Shown: piece after piece, positions 1 to 10,287 of the stretch | Layout: the number at the start of each line of letters is the position of its first letter | How positions within the stretch are numbered: the stretch's first letter is position 1 | Origin: Siphonodentalium dalli | Taxonomy: Eukaryota > Mollusca > Scaphopoda > Gadilida > Siphonodentaliidae | NCBI GenBank assembly: GCA_032622095.1 | Contig: CP136065.1 | Span: forward strand, 240,353,530-240,417,529 | DNA: 64,000 bases | Direction: 5' to 3' | Made by a program: the position numbers and the translations under genes | The notes under the pieces: generated by a model | Seen by the model: only the letters and a program-made list of their open reading frames with translations | Told to the model about the DNA's origin: nothing | The model's database searches: none

Positions 1-568
1 TATTTTTAAGTTCTTTTTATTTTCATCTTTAGTTTGTATTTTTCATTGTAGGCCCAAGTAGTACTTAAATGGTTTTATGTAGTTTGTAGCTCAGGCTTTG
101 CTGTGATTTAGTAATCTGTCTACTTATTCTATTTAGTTCAATTTGATTTATTTATCAATCTTTGTAATTTTTCTCCTCTCTGCTTTCTTATTATTTAAAG
201 TTATGGCTAGTATTCGTGCGGTCTGATGGAAAATTCTAAAAGTATAAATTTCTCAATTAAAGTAATTTAAAACTTTTATCTAACATGATTCCTACTTAAA
301 GGAACTTGTTATGTTCTCCCATTTAATGGAGACCCACATGTATTTCATTAGAGTGGATTCACAATGAAGAGAGCCACTCACAGGGAAATCCTACTTGAAG
401 GAAGCTCTGATTGAGATACATGTGTGGTAAATTGTTCTACTTCCTATACATCAGCACTTGTAGAAATTTCCATCAGAAATATTTTATTTTACCCCAGGAT
501 GGGCTATTTTCAACAAGGTAGTATGGTCTAAGTATCTAGTTATTTATTATCTTTTCATTAGGGCTTTT

Positions 569-743
569 CCAAGGGAGGTAATTTCCCCTTGACTATTTTA
601 TAACTTAAAGTATAAGTTTTCCAAGAGAGGTAATTTTCTCTTGATCAGTTTAGTAACTTTAATTATGGTTCATTCACAAGGGATGTAATTTTCCCTTGTA
701 AATATAATTAAACTATTTCAATCAGGGAGGTAATTTTCTCTGA
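569..743. repeat. Four spaced imperfect palindromes sharing GGTAATTT core
   Basis: Near-palindromic 21-24 base motifs of the form AAGGGAGGTAATTTCCCCTT lie at about 569-592, 621-644, 676-699 and 723-743, spaced 47-55 bases apart. Each keeps a central GTAATTT with flanking complementary G/C-rich arms, while the DNA between them differs. The spacing and dyad symmetry could suit dimeric protein binding or a decayed tandem array. No function can be assigned. Confidence 0.55.
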
Positions 744-1165
744 GTGTTTTATTCTAATATTTTCTGGTTTCATAAACCTTTAAATATTTCTTATAAATAT
801 CTAGTAAGTGTAGTTTTACTTTATTTATCTAACAGTAATTCAGTTAGACAAAGTAAAACATTTTCATGCTTTCATTTGAATTTCTGCCAGTACTTATATC
901 TTGGCATATTCACTAATTGCCAGCCAGTTGCTGTTTTAAATATCAGAGTATTTATTCATTTAACACTCAATACAGTGATTTTAAATAAATCATGTGTAGT
1001 TTGTAATCATTACATAATTCATTGTGTTGTGGTATTCCACTCCATCAGAAGTGAAGGCCTGACTTCTGATGAAGTTAATTTCTCAGCATGTCTGAGAGGG
1101 TAGGACTCTGTCATTTAATTGTCATGTTCAAGTCATTATAATCATCTTTCATCAGGTAGGGTTTC

Positions 1166-1320
1166 AACCCGGTGTCATTATTGGTAGGGATTGGCCAGTT
1201 AAACTTTGCGCAGTTCTGGTTACCCGGTGTCATTATAGGTAGGGACCTGATAGGGAAAGTGCAATTACTCTAATAGGTACCCGGTGTTTTAACTTAAACT
1301 TTCCCATTATCGGTAGGCAA
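1166..1320 (+). repeat. Triplicated CCCGGTGT ... GGTAGG motif
   Basis: CCCGGTGTCATTATTGGTAG-like sequence occurs at 1168 and 1223. A third, split version starts at 1280 (CCCGGTGT) and resumes at 1304 (CATTATCGGTAGG). The spacing is about 55 bases. It looks like a short degenerate tandem repeat inside the AT-rich stretch. Confidence 0.45.
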
Positions 1321-2654
1321 ATTAGGTAGGTCCTATTCAGTTAAGGGTAAAAGCAAGTTAAATTTCTTATTTTCATCTTCATCTCATTATTTCATATTTC
1401 ATATTTGTTCATAAATTTCAAATTCCTATTCTCTAAGCTATTGCAATTAATCTAAGTCAGTTTTATGACTTATATTTCAAATTTCAATAACTTAGTATTT
1501 TTGTGTCATTTAACTTTATTAAGTTATTTCCAATCAGATTAGTTTTGTGCTGACAGTAAAGCCAGCTATTCATGGTTATGCTTTTCTATAGCAAAATCTT
1601 AGTAAAACATTAATGTATTAAATCTGTTCATACCTCATAAAATATCAGAAGTTAAGTTGTTATGGGTGCACCGGTGTTTGTCTAATTGTGTGTTTTATGT
1701 TTCCTGTCTTGCATTGTCTATTTGTTTGTCATCCAATTGGTCAACTTGTACATATGTTAAATTTTATACTTACTGTCACAACTTCAAAATATTTCTTATT
1801 TATTTAAATGAATTTTCTCACTTAAATAGCTTTGGCTTGTTTCTTTATTTATTTAATAAATTCAAGTAGTCATTTAAATTCTTAAGTAAATATATTACAG
1901 TGGGGAACATTTGGGAACTATTTATCACCAGTAAAATCATGCAGCTGTTTATTCATACTTTTAAATCCATGTTTTCAATCATGTGCTATATTATATCAAA
2001 AAAGTTCAGTATTTTAGTAATTTAACTAACTTGGGGAATCTTTGGTATATTTCTATTTATTTATCAATATTGTTAATCTATAGGGTGTAATTCTAAAACT
2101 TTTCTTTATTTATTTCACTTATTTTCTGGTCTTACTGGTACACTTTGGCAAAACACTTTGTTATTTATTTAAATGTTTCATCTCAATATCCATTATTATT
2201 CTCATCTAAAAATCATCAAAATACAATTTATCTCTATTTATGTCTATGTCTACAAAATTATTGTTATAAATCAAATATCTATTTTCAAATTAAATAATCA
2301 ACTTTATTTCAATCTCATTATAAATGTAAGTTCCTATGGGGGAGGTATTTAGCTGTTCGTAGACTCAGCTTAGTAAAAGTCTGCTGGTGTCAGATCCTGT
2401 CTTATTGCGTTGGTTGTTTGTTTTATTTCACTCAACCACTCGCTATTCCTGTCATGTAGCTCTTCAGTCTTAATCGTTTCTCATCTCGAGTTAGTGTGAT
2501 TCTCTCCTATAGAGTTCGCTGCACTGACTTATAGGTGCGAAGGGATCAGGGCTTGTGCATTACAATATCGTCCCCGATCAACGTAAACGATATGTAGGAA
2601 AATTGGTACCCATTTGGTAACATGGCCAGTATAATATCATGGGGTGTGTGCATT

Positions 2655-2664
2655 TGGTGTCAGA
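2655..2664 (+). other. Candidate retrotransposon primer-binding site (tRNA-Leu type)
   Basis: TGGTGTCAGA is complementary to the last ten bases (with CCA) of animal tRNA-Leu, and it follows CA plus two bases, as in LTR retrotransposons. The match stops after ten bases. An identical decamer at 2385-2394 lacks the CA spacing. No gag follows, because a TA repeat begins within 150 bp. Chance is a real alternative. Confidence 0.22.
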
Positions 2665-2776
2665 TGACTTAAAGGGGGACTAATAAAATATATTATGATA
2701 GATGTTCAATGAAGAGCGTTTATTATCAGCACAAGATATGCGAGGAAACTTGGCAAACACACATATATAGGTCAGG

Positions 2777-2809
2777 TCCTCTTTTCGGGATGTAATATAA
2801 TTAAGATTG

Positions 2810-2889
<80 letters not shown>

Positions 2890-2918
2890 CTGTCTATATA
2901 TACACACCGAAAAGAGGA
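2777..2918. repeat. (TA)n microsatellite flanked by a 13-bp inverted repeat
   Basis: Alternating AT/TA runs from about 2812 to 2887 (roughly 38 dinucleotides). It is bracketed by TCCTCTTTTCGGG at 2777-2789 and its reverse complement, with one mismatch, at 2906-2918. The arms could pair into a cruciform with the TA tract as loop. The isoleucine/tyrosine-alternating frames across it are artefacts. Confidence 0.9.
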
Positions 2919-3737
2919 TCTAAGCGTGACGTTTGCGCCCTCTGAAACACAACATGAGACGTAGAACACGAGCTCATTGGAAACTTCCATGATTACTGGT
3001 TGACAATAACCTAACAAGATGGCAGTATATATGAGAAATGATTATCACATAATTAAATCTAACATTTAGTTCAGTGTTTAGTTCTACGTGCGTGTACTCT
3101 ACTTTAAAATATTTTTATCATCGTTCATCAACATGTTAGTGCACATATGTCATGCATATATAATTAAACACATGTGAGTGTGCGTGCATGTGTGTTTAGT
3201 TGAATTTCAACTTTGTTATTTCAAAATGTATACAGTGTATGTTGCTTACATTTATGACTCAGCACAAATGTTTTAATTCTTATTTTACCTTTAGATCTAC
3301 ATACATATGCATGGTTTTATTTGACACCATCTAACATAATTCCGAATTTCATCTGTACCTATCTGTATTGTTTCCAAATGTGACTCCAAATAACAATTAC
3401 TGACATAATAGGACGGTATTCATGCCCTAATTGATTTTCTTTTGTCACATGCAAAGTTCATTCATATCAAACAGCTATATAGGCATCCCGAAAGGCATCA
3501 CGAGTCACAACTGATCCGTAACATTACCACGTCCTATTGGTGAATACTGCCAAGCTGATCTGGCCGTATAAATGGAGCTATGGGGATCATTCACAGGACA
3601 ACACACTTCGGGTTTCACGCTATGCGAGTTATTTTAGGACCGGGACTAATACAGCGTAAACAATACTGCCGACGCTAATTCACTATACTGCTATTTTTAA
3701 TGTCAGTTGAGTGTAAATCTGATAAACAAAATTTTAA
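2919..3737. other. Non-coding stretch with a weak promoter-like site
   Basis: I see no coding or repeat signal here except a promoter-like arrangement. There is an inverted CCAAT box (ATTGG near 3537), a TATA box (TATAAA, 3567-3572) and a partial initiator (TCATTC, 3588-3593). No exon or open frame follows within a few hundred bases, so this may be coincidence or a relic. Confidence 0.2.
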
Positions 3738-3987
3738 AAGATCAAAATGTGCGCGAAGCGCGCGCTGTTCAAGATCATATAATGTGCGCTTCGCGCACAA
3801 ATTAAGCCCCCCCCCCCCCCCGCGCTAAATTAAGGCTCCCGAATATGAGCCTGTTTCAGTTAGTATATATAGTAATAAAGTAAAATATCTTGATTGTTGC
3901 GTTCCATATGTGCATGCATATATATATGTGGGTTGGGGAGAGGGTGGGGTAGAAAATACATTATTATTGAAATAAAGTGTTCCCACA
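3738..3987 (+). repeat. Dispersed repeat copy 1 with GCGC hairpins and C15 tract
   Basis: This starts AAGATCAAAATGTG and contains two small GC palindromes, GCGCGAAGCGCGC and TGTGCGCTTCGCGCACA. A run of 15 C (3807-3821) follows, then a tail ending AAATAAAGTGTTCCCACA. A diverged second copy lies at 4394-4587 in the same orientation. The C15 tract and the GCGC stem-loops are far more conspicuous in this copy. Confidence 0.7.
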
Positions 3988-4015
3988 AATGGGCAGCAGT
4001 ACAGGAGCCAGTGAT

Positions 4016-4340
4016 GCTGAAGGGGTCACTCTCACCAAAAAAAGTGCTGAAGGGTACACAGGATTTTCAAAATGTGCTGAAGGGTACACAGGGTTTGAAA
4101 TGTCGTTCTAAAGGACGTTCAGTTTTCGTACCTGCCATGATTTATGTTAGATAATAATTGTTTACGTCCCAATGAATATTAAAATGTACTGTAAACAAAC
4201 TGCTAATGGGCGCCAGACTTTCATAAACACAATTTAAGTAATGATGTTCGTGTCGATCACAAACCCTGTGTACCCTTCAGCACATTTTCAAACCCTGTGT
4301 TCCCTTCAGCACTTTTTTTGGTGAGAGTGACCCCTTCAGC
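4016..4340 (+). mobile_element. MITE copy 1, 325 bp, with 9-bp target duplication
   Basis: The terminal inverted repeats are about 80 bp and start GCTGAAGGGGTCACTCTCAC. Each arm carries a tandem pair of ~33-bp subunits containing GTGCTGAAGGGTACACAG. The element is bracketed by a perfect 9-bp direct repeat GCCAGTGAT (4007-4015 and 4341-4349). The core is non-coding. A second, inverted copy lies at 20235-20529. A 9-bp duplication with long TIRs is typical of Mutator-like (MULE) elements, so this is probably a non-autonomous MULE. No transposase of that type is in the window. Confidence 0.9.
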
Positions 4341-4393
4341 GCCAGTGATCCTTATGCTGTATGCTGATTAGAGGCTCCCAAGTGGGTCCGTTT

Positions 4394-4587
4394 AAGATCA
4401 AAATGTGCCACAAGCCCCCCCCCCCGTCGTCGCTAAATAAAGGCTCCAGAATTGAGTATTTTTCAGTTAGTATAATAGTAATATTTTAAGTAATATGCTG
4501 AATTTGTTTAGTTCAATGTGTACATGCGTATATGTGGGGTGGGTGTAGAAAGTTTTACTGTTTTTAGTGAAATAAAGTATTCCCACA
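4394..4587 (+). repeat. Dispersed repeat copy 2 with C11 tract
   Basis: A diverged direct copy of 3738-3987: it shares AAGATCAAAATGTG, a C tract (11 C, 4415-4425), GCTAAAT..AAGGCTCC, and the tail AAATAAAGTATTCCCACA. It lacks the GCGC palindromes, so it is about 55 bp shorter. The MITE lies between the two copies. Confidence 0.65.
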
Positions 4588-4679
4588 CGCATCCAGTGAA
4601 AACAAAGAGAAGCATGACCATTCCATTTCTAATATAGAAATGAGAATTTGTTCATGACCGCGGACACTAGAAAGTAACA

Positions 4680-4735
4680 AAGAACGTTTATATACCCGTC
4701 ATTTTGTGACGGGCAACCCCCTAGTATATATATAT
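4680..4735 (-). repeat. Repeat end with CCCGTC hairpin next to CTAG
   Basis: CCCGTCATTTTGTGACGGG (4695-4713) is a 6-bp stem-loop. On the minus strand it follows CTAG and a G run, embedded in TATATA. The layout resembles the start of the element at 5280 (CTAG, then a GCCCG..CGGGC stem), so it may be a fragmentary relative in the other orientation. Confidence 0.3.
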
Positions 4736-5115
4736 TACACGATCCTACACTTATTCCATTCAATAAACCCATTCTATAAATTGTGATATTAAACGTTCGT
4801 TTAATAACAGGAAAGTGCCAGGTGACCTTTGACTTCCGGCTTGTCTTCTGTTTACACTCCGTACGCTACGTCTCAAACTACTATGGCTTCCAATATTTTT
4901 CCAACAAACTACAATGAATGAAGAGTTTGAAAAGTTATGTCATTAAATATACGCCATTAAATACGCCAAAGAGTCTTTATTTATCTGGGTCTATTTCTTT
5001 ACGCGGGCAAACAACGCATAGCTACGCATGCCTTATAGAAGCCAATGTTAGTTTCGCGTCCCATTTGTTGGCGTAAGTATTTGTCGAGGTTTTGGATCAT
5101 GTAATAAATAGAATA

Positions 5116-5254
5116 TACAAGTCGTCCCCAGTTTATAGCGGAAATCACAAAACTCGTCCAGTAAATTACGTTTGGACCTCAACAAAGGTTCGGTCCAGAC
5201 CTAATTTACTGAACTAGTTTTGTAAATTCCGCTATAAACTGGGGGCGACATGTA
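5116..5254. mobile_element. Palindromic (foldback) element, 139 bp
   Basis: Two arms of about 63 bp are reverse complements with roughly 85-90% identity. The outer part is TACAAGTCGTCCCCAGTTTA against TAAACTGGGGGCGACATGTA, and the inner parts end in TTTGGACC and GGTCCAGA around a short loop. It is non-coding. No clear target duplication is visible. Probably a foldback MITE. Confidence 0.75.
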
Positions 5255-5273
5255 GATCCACTCTCTATATATT

Positions 5274-5640
5274 ATACACTAGCTGGTGGGCCCGACTTCG
5301 TCCGGGCTGTTTCCCTTCTGCTTTCCGTCAAAATGCGCGAGTTGACCTTGAATTGACCATTTTGAAGGTCAAGTTCAGGTCGGAGTCACGATTTGGCCCG
5401 TCCAAAACACTCCCCGGACAAAAGTATCCCTAGGTATCAAATTTCGTCGAAATCCGTCCGTTTTACCCGATTTGACCCCTTTGAAGGTCGGGGTCACGAT
5501 TTGACCCGTCGAAAACACTCCCCGGACAAAATTATCCATAGGTATCAAATTTCGTCGAAATCCGTCCAGCAGTTTTCCCGGCCATTGCTAACAGACAGAC
5601 AAACAGACAGAATTTAAGTCCCAAAATATATATTAGACTA
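5274..5640 (+). repeat. Dispersed retroposon-like repeat, copy 1
   Basis: It begins near CTAGCTGGTGGGCCCGACTT with a GC stem. It contains two tandem copies of a ~95-bp block (AACACTCCCCGGACAAAA ... ATTTCGTCGAAATCCGTCC) and ends in an ACAGACAGACAAACAGACAG tail before TATATATTAGA. The same two-block structure occurs inverted at 29985-30254. The block reads open in one frame in both copies, but it has no recognisable domain. It resembles the 3' end of a non-LTR retroposon or a SINE-like repeat. Confidence 0.7.
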
Positions 5641-5659
5641 GTATCTAATTAAAAAGTTA

Positions 5660-7060
5660 AATATGTCTCGTTAAATTTGGTCTCGAACCATCAATGCATC
5701 ATTAATAACTTGCCAATCAAATCACGAATTTGGGAGTTCGAAATCTGGATATACCAAACTCAAATTAACGTTCGACGTCAAATTCGTAATTTTAAGTTCT
5801 AGTTTGAACGTTAAGTTTCAATTTGCAACACATACTTTCGCTTTTCGTGCCATTAAGCGTTTTCATGCAACATTATATATATCCGCATGAGCTGTAGAAA
5901 ATATTCCATTAGAAAAGTGTTTCTCAAAATGTTGACTTCAACCAATAAAATACGAATTCAAACACGAAATTGTGAGTTTTAGCGAGTTCAAACTCGAAAA
6001 TGGATACCAGAATCAAACGTCCGTCATCCAACTCGTAATTTCGACTTCAAAGTGGCATATATGATCGACATCAAATCAGTTTGTAATTAATATTTAGAAA
6101 CAACTATATTTCCCCCGTGTCCATTGCGCTAACACAAACTGATATAGACAGCTCTTTCCATCAGAAGTTTAAAATAGTTCTTTTGAACATCAAAAACAAA
6201 GACGATCGGTGACTTTGAATGAAAACATCCCATCTTATGTGCTTCGTTCGACTTATGGGAAATTTTTATTGTTTGAACGTGAACATTTCAATTTGCACCA
6301 AACTCTTATCTCTTCCATGTCTTAATGGAATGGTACACCTCCGTGCACATGAAATATATAACATAATTCTTTCGAATATCAAAAACCATTAGAAACGTGT
6401 TTTTCTAAACTTTGACTTCGGTCACTAAATTTCGAATTCACAATATGAAATTGTGAGATTAAAGTGGTACTGTACACCAAATCCAACCATTTATGGGACA
6501 TCTATTATATTCAACAAAATATATGCAACAAATGACTGAATTTGAGCCATGGATTAGTGCAAAATACACCCATGTGCTCTATAAACGATGCAAGCACCTT
6601 GGTAATGATTAGTTTATGACTGATCAATTGGCCAGATGCAGTGTGCAATACCTCTTTAAAATAGTTCAAACTGGACATGTGTTTTCCAAACTGAAACGTT
6701 CGTCTTCAAGTGCGAAAATTAGACCTCGCGAAAAGTTTGAATGCGAAATACTGGAATTTGACTTCAGATACTAAATTGTGAGCTCAAGCAAATTCAAACA
6801 CGAACTTGCGAGTCCAAACACGAAATTTCGAATTAAAACTGCTAAGTTCGTCCATAAATTTGTTTGCTCATGACATTTTCACTTCGCAATAAAAATGTGT
6901 TTACTCTCATGCCTATAATCGTTTCCATCAACAGATAAAGCTCTTTGCATGTGAAGTAGAACATAGTTCTTTTGAGTATCAAAAACGAAGCCAATCCCAG
7001 CTTGAGGAGATGTGACGCGACATGAAACCATCCCATCTTACGCGCTTGCCCTCGTGACCA
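5660..7060 (+). repeat. Degenerate tandem repeat, units of ~400 bp
   Basis: Phrases such as CATTAGAAA..GTGTTT, GACTTCG..CACTAAAT, CGAAATTGTGAG, and AGCTCTTTCCATCAGAAG followed by TAGTTCTTTTGAACATCAAAAAC recur two or three times (compare 5888-5977 with 6340-6460, and 6150-6235 with 6948-7040). Identity is low, so this is an old tandem array or several insertions of one family. No coding signal. Confidence 0.45.
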
Positions 7061-7404
7061 GCGACGGTATTCGATCTATAAGATCACTAAAGCCGCGATA
7101 TGTGATTAACCAATAAGCATATAATTTTCATTATCTGAAGAACATAATACACATCTTCGTGTGTGGAAAAGAGCCGGCACATCGATCCCATAACCGAAGC
7201 AGACATTCCAATGAATATATAATTCTTGTTTAAATAAATAGCACGCGTATACAGGCAAATTGATAAAGGTTTAATATATGATGGTGTCTTCATTATTAAG
7301 TGATTTCGTTAACGGTATCTTTTTCTTGGGTAACATACCATGATATAAATAGGGTAGCTCGTTGTATCTTTAGGGTGGGGGGGGGGGGTAACATACATAT
7401 AGGA

Positions 7405-7546
7405 TATGTAGCCAGTGCAGTCCCTTAAACGGTTTATTGGCGTAAGGGGGATTTGAATATCTACTGGGCGAGACTCTGTCGAGTCCAATAGATGCCAAAT
7501 CCCCCGAGCGGACATAAACCGTTTAAGAGACAGCATTAGCTACATA
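7405..7546. mobile_element. Foldback element, 142 bp
   Basis: TATGTAGCCAGTGCAGTCCC at 7405 pairs with sequence ending GCATTAGCTACATA at 7546. The arms share CTTAAACGGTTTA and GGGGGATTTG and close around GACTCTGTCGAGTC (7472-7485). A G12 run (7377-7388) precedes the left arm. It is about 100 bp from the 3' end of the Harbinger gene. It may belong to the same element, but the sequence does not prove that. Confidence 0.75.
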
Positions 7547-7652
7547 TTTTATTTATCCCACATACATGTAGGTAGACATATTTTTTACTTCATTACATGC
7601 ATATAATACGCATTTACGTGTTGCGCACGAGTATATCACAAATCTGGCAACT

Positions 7653-8683
7653 CTACTCGAACAGCCGGAGTAGTTGGTCGCGCCTCTCCCCCTTGTCAAC
7701 TTCGTCGTTGACATCTTCATCTTGAGGCATGTCTGTCAGGGGGGCGTTTAAATATGTGCCATCATCGCCATGACTCAGACACAAATTATGGAGGACAAAA
7801 GCGCACTGGCATAATTCTGATGCCCTTGAAATGTCTCTCACTCGCATGATTGTCCTCAGAACATAAAAGCGATTTTTAACAACACCAAAACACCGTTCAA
7901 CCGTGTTCCTAGCTTTTCGATGCGCCTTGTTGAACCGTTTATGCGCTGCCGTGACTTCTGCGGGGAAGGGGGTAATTAGCCAGTCCGTGCAAGCGTACGC
8001 ACTATCCCCCAAAATGACAGCTCCTGGAAATGGTCTCCTGCCTCTGTCATTAAATTCACGCAACAATGCCGATTCTCTAGCAACACGGGAATCATTCCAG
8101 CTTCCTGGTGCTCGAGTGGTCGCGAAATATATTTCGAGATCGGGACCACAAACGATCGCGACATTCAGGCTGTGTACGTGGTGTCGATTGACATATGCAG
8201 CTTCGTCGATACTGGCAGGAATTACTCTGATGTGCGAGCCATCGATGATCCCACAGATGCTGGGCACCCCACTCATCTCAAAAAACTTCTCTGCCACAGC
8301 AATGGTGTCATCTGGCCATCGTATAGTCTCTGGTGCTAAGCCAACGACAAGCGGGGCTACCTTGTGGATGATTCTCTTAACAGTATCTCTGCCAACGCCA
8401 TGACAATTTTGTATCACATGGTAAAAAGCATTTGTTCCCATGAAATGTAGAAAGATTAGGATTTGCTCCCTTGGAGATAATGGCTTGCTATTGTCCGCGT
8501 CAGGAACTAAGTGGCCGCCTATTTTGTCCACTAAATAATCAACCACACTTCCTGCACTCGGTACCTCTCTCGGAATTCGTATTCCGCCCGTACATTAAAG
8601 CGACGTTCCTTAAAAAGACGTTCTCGGCGAGCATTTCCATCATGCAGAAATAATTCTAATTCCTCGTCCGACGAATACGCCAT
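7653..8683 (-). pseudogene. PIF/Harbinger transposase (HARBI1-like), one frameshift
   Basis: A DDE transposase of the PIF/Harbinger superfamily (DDE_Tnp_4 type), which would cut and paste its own element in the nucleus. The main frame (8546-7653, 297 codons) holds an N-terminal helix-turn-helix-like region (LSPREQILIFLHFMGT), then the catalytic triad: D102 in IIDGSHIRV, D181 in ILGDSAYACT and E217 in NTVERCFG. It ends RRDQLLRLFE. Upstream, a natural ATG at 8683 opens a frame rich in D/E and R (MAYSSDEELELF ... FRERYRV) that fits the Harbinger N terminus but is out of phase. A one-base insertion (or two-base loss) near 8555, or less likely a small intron, separates them. Joined length would be about 345 residues, usual for the family. 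The triad is intact, so the copy is recently dead at most. No Myb-like partner gene or clear TIRs seen. Confidence 0.88.
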
Positions 8684-9110
8684 GTTCTATGTTTTGGTCA
8701 CATGCGCAACGAGAACGAGACTTGGTATGCTGTTGTAGTAATAATTACAGAGACGGAGCAAGATTACGGCCATGGGACATGGGGTTCAAATATGAATTGG
8801 TTGGGGTGGGGTGTAACATCACGCGTGAATTGGATTCCATATATTCCGCTTTTATATATACGCAATCGAGGTAGGATAAAATATCTCAACATGGCAACCA
8901 GTATTCCACACAATACCGAAGGAATGAATTTTCACCGTACGCAATTGTGCATGGTCAAAATAACCCAATTATCGGGAACTAGTCACACATAATGTACCTT
9001 TATACATCAACTAAATCACTCACCAACTGACACAAATATGCACTACCATATCATTCGCATATATCATTAGAGTAATTTCCCTTGACGAAATCACAAATGT
9101 TTAGATGTGC
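8684..9110. other. Non-coding stretch upstream of the transposase
   Basis: This flank of the Harbinger gene should hold its promoter and one terminal inverted repeat. I cannot identify either. No coding potential is recognised. Confidence 0.4.
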
Positions 9111-9117
9111 GTTCAAC

Positions 9118-9268
9118 AAACGGTGGTCGATAGTACTCGATTTGCCGTCTTTTTGTGATTTACAATTAATCGCGTTCGCTGTTAGATTACAGTGGTCTAT
9201 AGTACTCGACACCTTCTGTACGGCTCAAATAAGCCTGCTATTACACAAATTGTATTCTATAGTATAGG
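9118..9268 (+). repeat. Two direct copies of GGTCGATAGTACTCGA block
   Basis: GTGGTCGATAGTACTCGA (about 9123) and GTGGTCTATAGTACTCGA (about 9191) recur 68 bases apart. TTCTATAGTATAGG at 9253 is a possible third, truncated copy. A short degenerate tandem repeat. Confidence 0.45.
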
Positions 9269-9271
9269 CCC

Positions 9272-9420
9272 CTGGCATATTTCTTCGTTCACACAACCCA
9301 CACTACTGCTTGGCATATTTTCTTCGTCCACACAACCAACACTATTGCCTGGCTTAGTGTCCACAACCAGCACTATTGCCTGGCTTATTTTCTTCGTTCA
9401 CACAACCAGCACTATTGGAT
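9272..9420 (+). repeat. Minisatellite, ~45-bp unit, three to four copies
   Basis: The unit is built from CTGGCTTATTTTCTTCGTTC, CACACAACCA and CACTATTG. Copies begin near 9272, 9311, 9350 and 9379 with one truncated member. No coding signal. Confidence 0.65.
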
Positions 9421-9711
9421 TACTGAATATGAATATTTGAGAGATCCTTTAGTTTTATAACTTTGGGGTAATACAATGACGATCGTGGTGCAGTGGAGAT
9501 ATTTTGGTTTAATTGGGAAAGCGGTTTGTATCTACCAAATAATTTTGAACTTATGCAAATATTACTTGTTTTTATTATTGCTGTTTGGTGTACCTTTGAG
9601 TTTGAGGATGTCACGCATTGGTATTATAAACAGTGACGCCTTTTATTTATAGTGTGTTCTGTTCCAAAGAAGATGACTGAATTGTACCATTGAGTAAAGA
9701 ATCTGGGTCCC

Positions 9712-10287
9712 TTATTGTTCGGAGGAATATTTGTTAGAATCAATGTCTCGAACATGATAGACCAAGTCTTCTCGGTCCACACCAGCTTGGGATATCGGTT
9801 GGGCTGATTCTGTAACAGCTTGGGATATCGGTTGGGCTGATGCTGTAACAGCTTGGGATATCGGTTGGGCTGATGCTGTAGCAGCTTGGGATATCGGTTG
9901 GGCTGATGCTGTAACAGCTTGGGATATCGGTTGGGCTGATGCTGTAGCAGCTTGGGATATCGGTTGGGCTGATTCTGTAACAGCTTGGGATATCGGTTGG
10001 GTTGATGTTGTAACAGCTTGGGATATCGGTTGGGCTGATGCTGTCACAGCTTGGGATATCGGTTGGGCTGATGCTGTAACAGCTTGGGATATCGGTTGGG
10101 CTGATGCTGTAACAGCTTGGGATATCGGTTGGGCTGATGCTGTAACAGCTTGGGATATCGGTTGGGCTGATGCTGTAACAACTTGGGATATCGGTTGGGT
10201 TGATGTTGTAACAGCTTGGGATATCGGTTGGGCTGATGCTGTTTTGGAGCGAGTCCCGCCCGTTACTCTTCTATAACGGACTTTCAT
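9712..10287 (-). CDS. Possible repetitive protein with 14 eleven-residue repeats
   Basis: A 191-codon ATG-started frame reads through the 33-bp minisatellite, which is a multiple of three. Residues ~19-170 are 14 copies of an 11-residue unit with invariant QPISQ (typically ASAQPISQAVT). A short basic head (MKVRYRRVTGGTRSK) and a charged tail (DREDLVYHVRDIDSNKYS) lie outside the array. Unit differences are mainly conservative (A/T/E, V/A). No signal peptide, membrane segment or known domain. It could be an exon of a low-complexity protein or chance read-through of a minisatellite; length polymorphism is likely. The natural ATG and stop outside the array mildly favour coding. Function unknown. 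Confidence 0.3.
   Translation of the reverse strand: MKVRYRRVTGGTRSKTASAQPISQAVTTSTQPISQVVTASAQPISQAVTASAQPISQAVTASAQPISQAVTASAQPISQAVTASAQPISQAVTTSTQPISQAVTESAQPISQAATASAQPISQAVTASAQPISQAATASAQPISQAVTASAQPISQAVTESAQPISQAGVDREDLVYHVRDIDSNKYSSEQ
9784..10243 (-). repeat. 33-bp minisatellite, 14 copies
   Basis: GCTTGGGATATCGGTTGGGC plus TGATGCTGTAACA repeats 14 times with few substitutions (T/C at the GGTT/GGCT position, GTAACA/GTAGCA/GTCACA). The phase is exact, with no indels. A single unit in opposite orientation lies at 10699-10732. Confidence 0.97.

Larger units (their letters stand above)
1..2652 (+). other. AT-rich non-coding stretch, possibly a long LTR remnant
   Basis: No reading frame with recognisable protein content; the longest frames (about 120 codons) are low-complexity by-products of AT-rich DNA. 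The stretch contains two sets of short internal repeats, annotated separately. Its right end reads CA, then TT, then a 10-base match to a tRNA-Leu primer-binding site, which is how an LTR boundary would look. No left LTR end, no second LTR copy and no gag follow in this window. The LTR reading is therefore only a hypothesis. Confidence 0.25.

Noticed and set aside
2680-3017. Two minus-strand frames across the TA repeat
   Set aside because: Consists mostly of alternating Ile/Tyr from (TA)n.
3531-3597. Pol II promoter (CCAAT, TATA, partial Inr)
   Set aside because: Kept only as a note: such short motifs are common in AT-rich DNA and no transcript unit follows.
7903-8403. 166-codon plus-strand frame
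   Set aside because: It is antisense to the Harbinger transposase core, whose motifs are clear on the minus strand.
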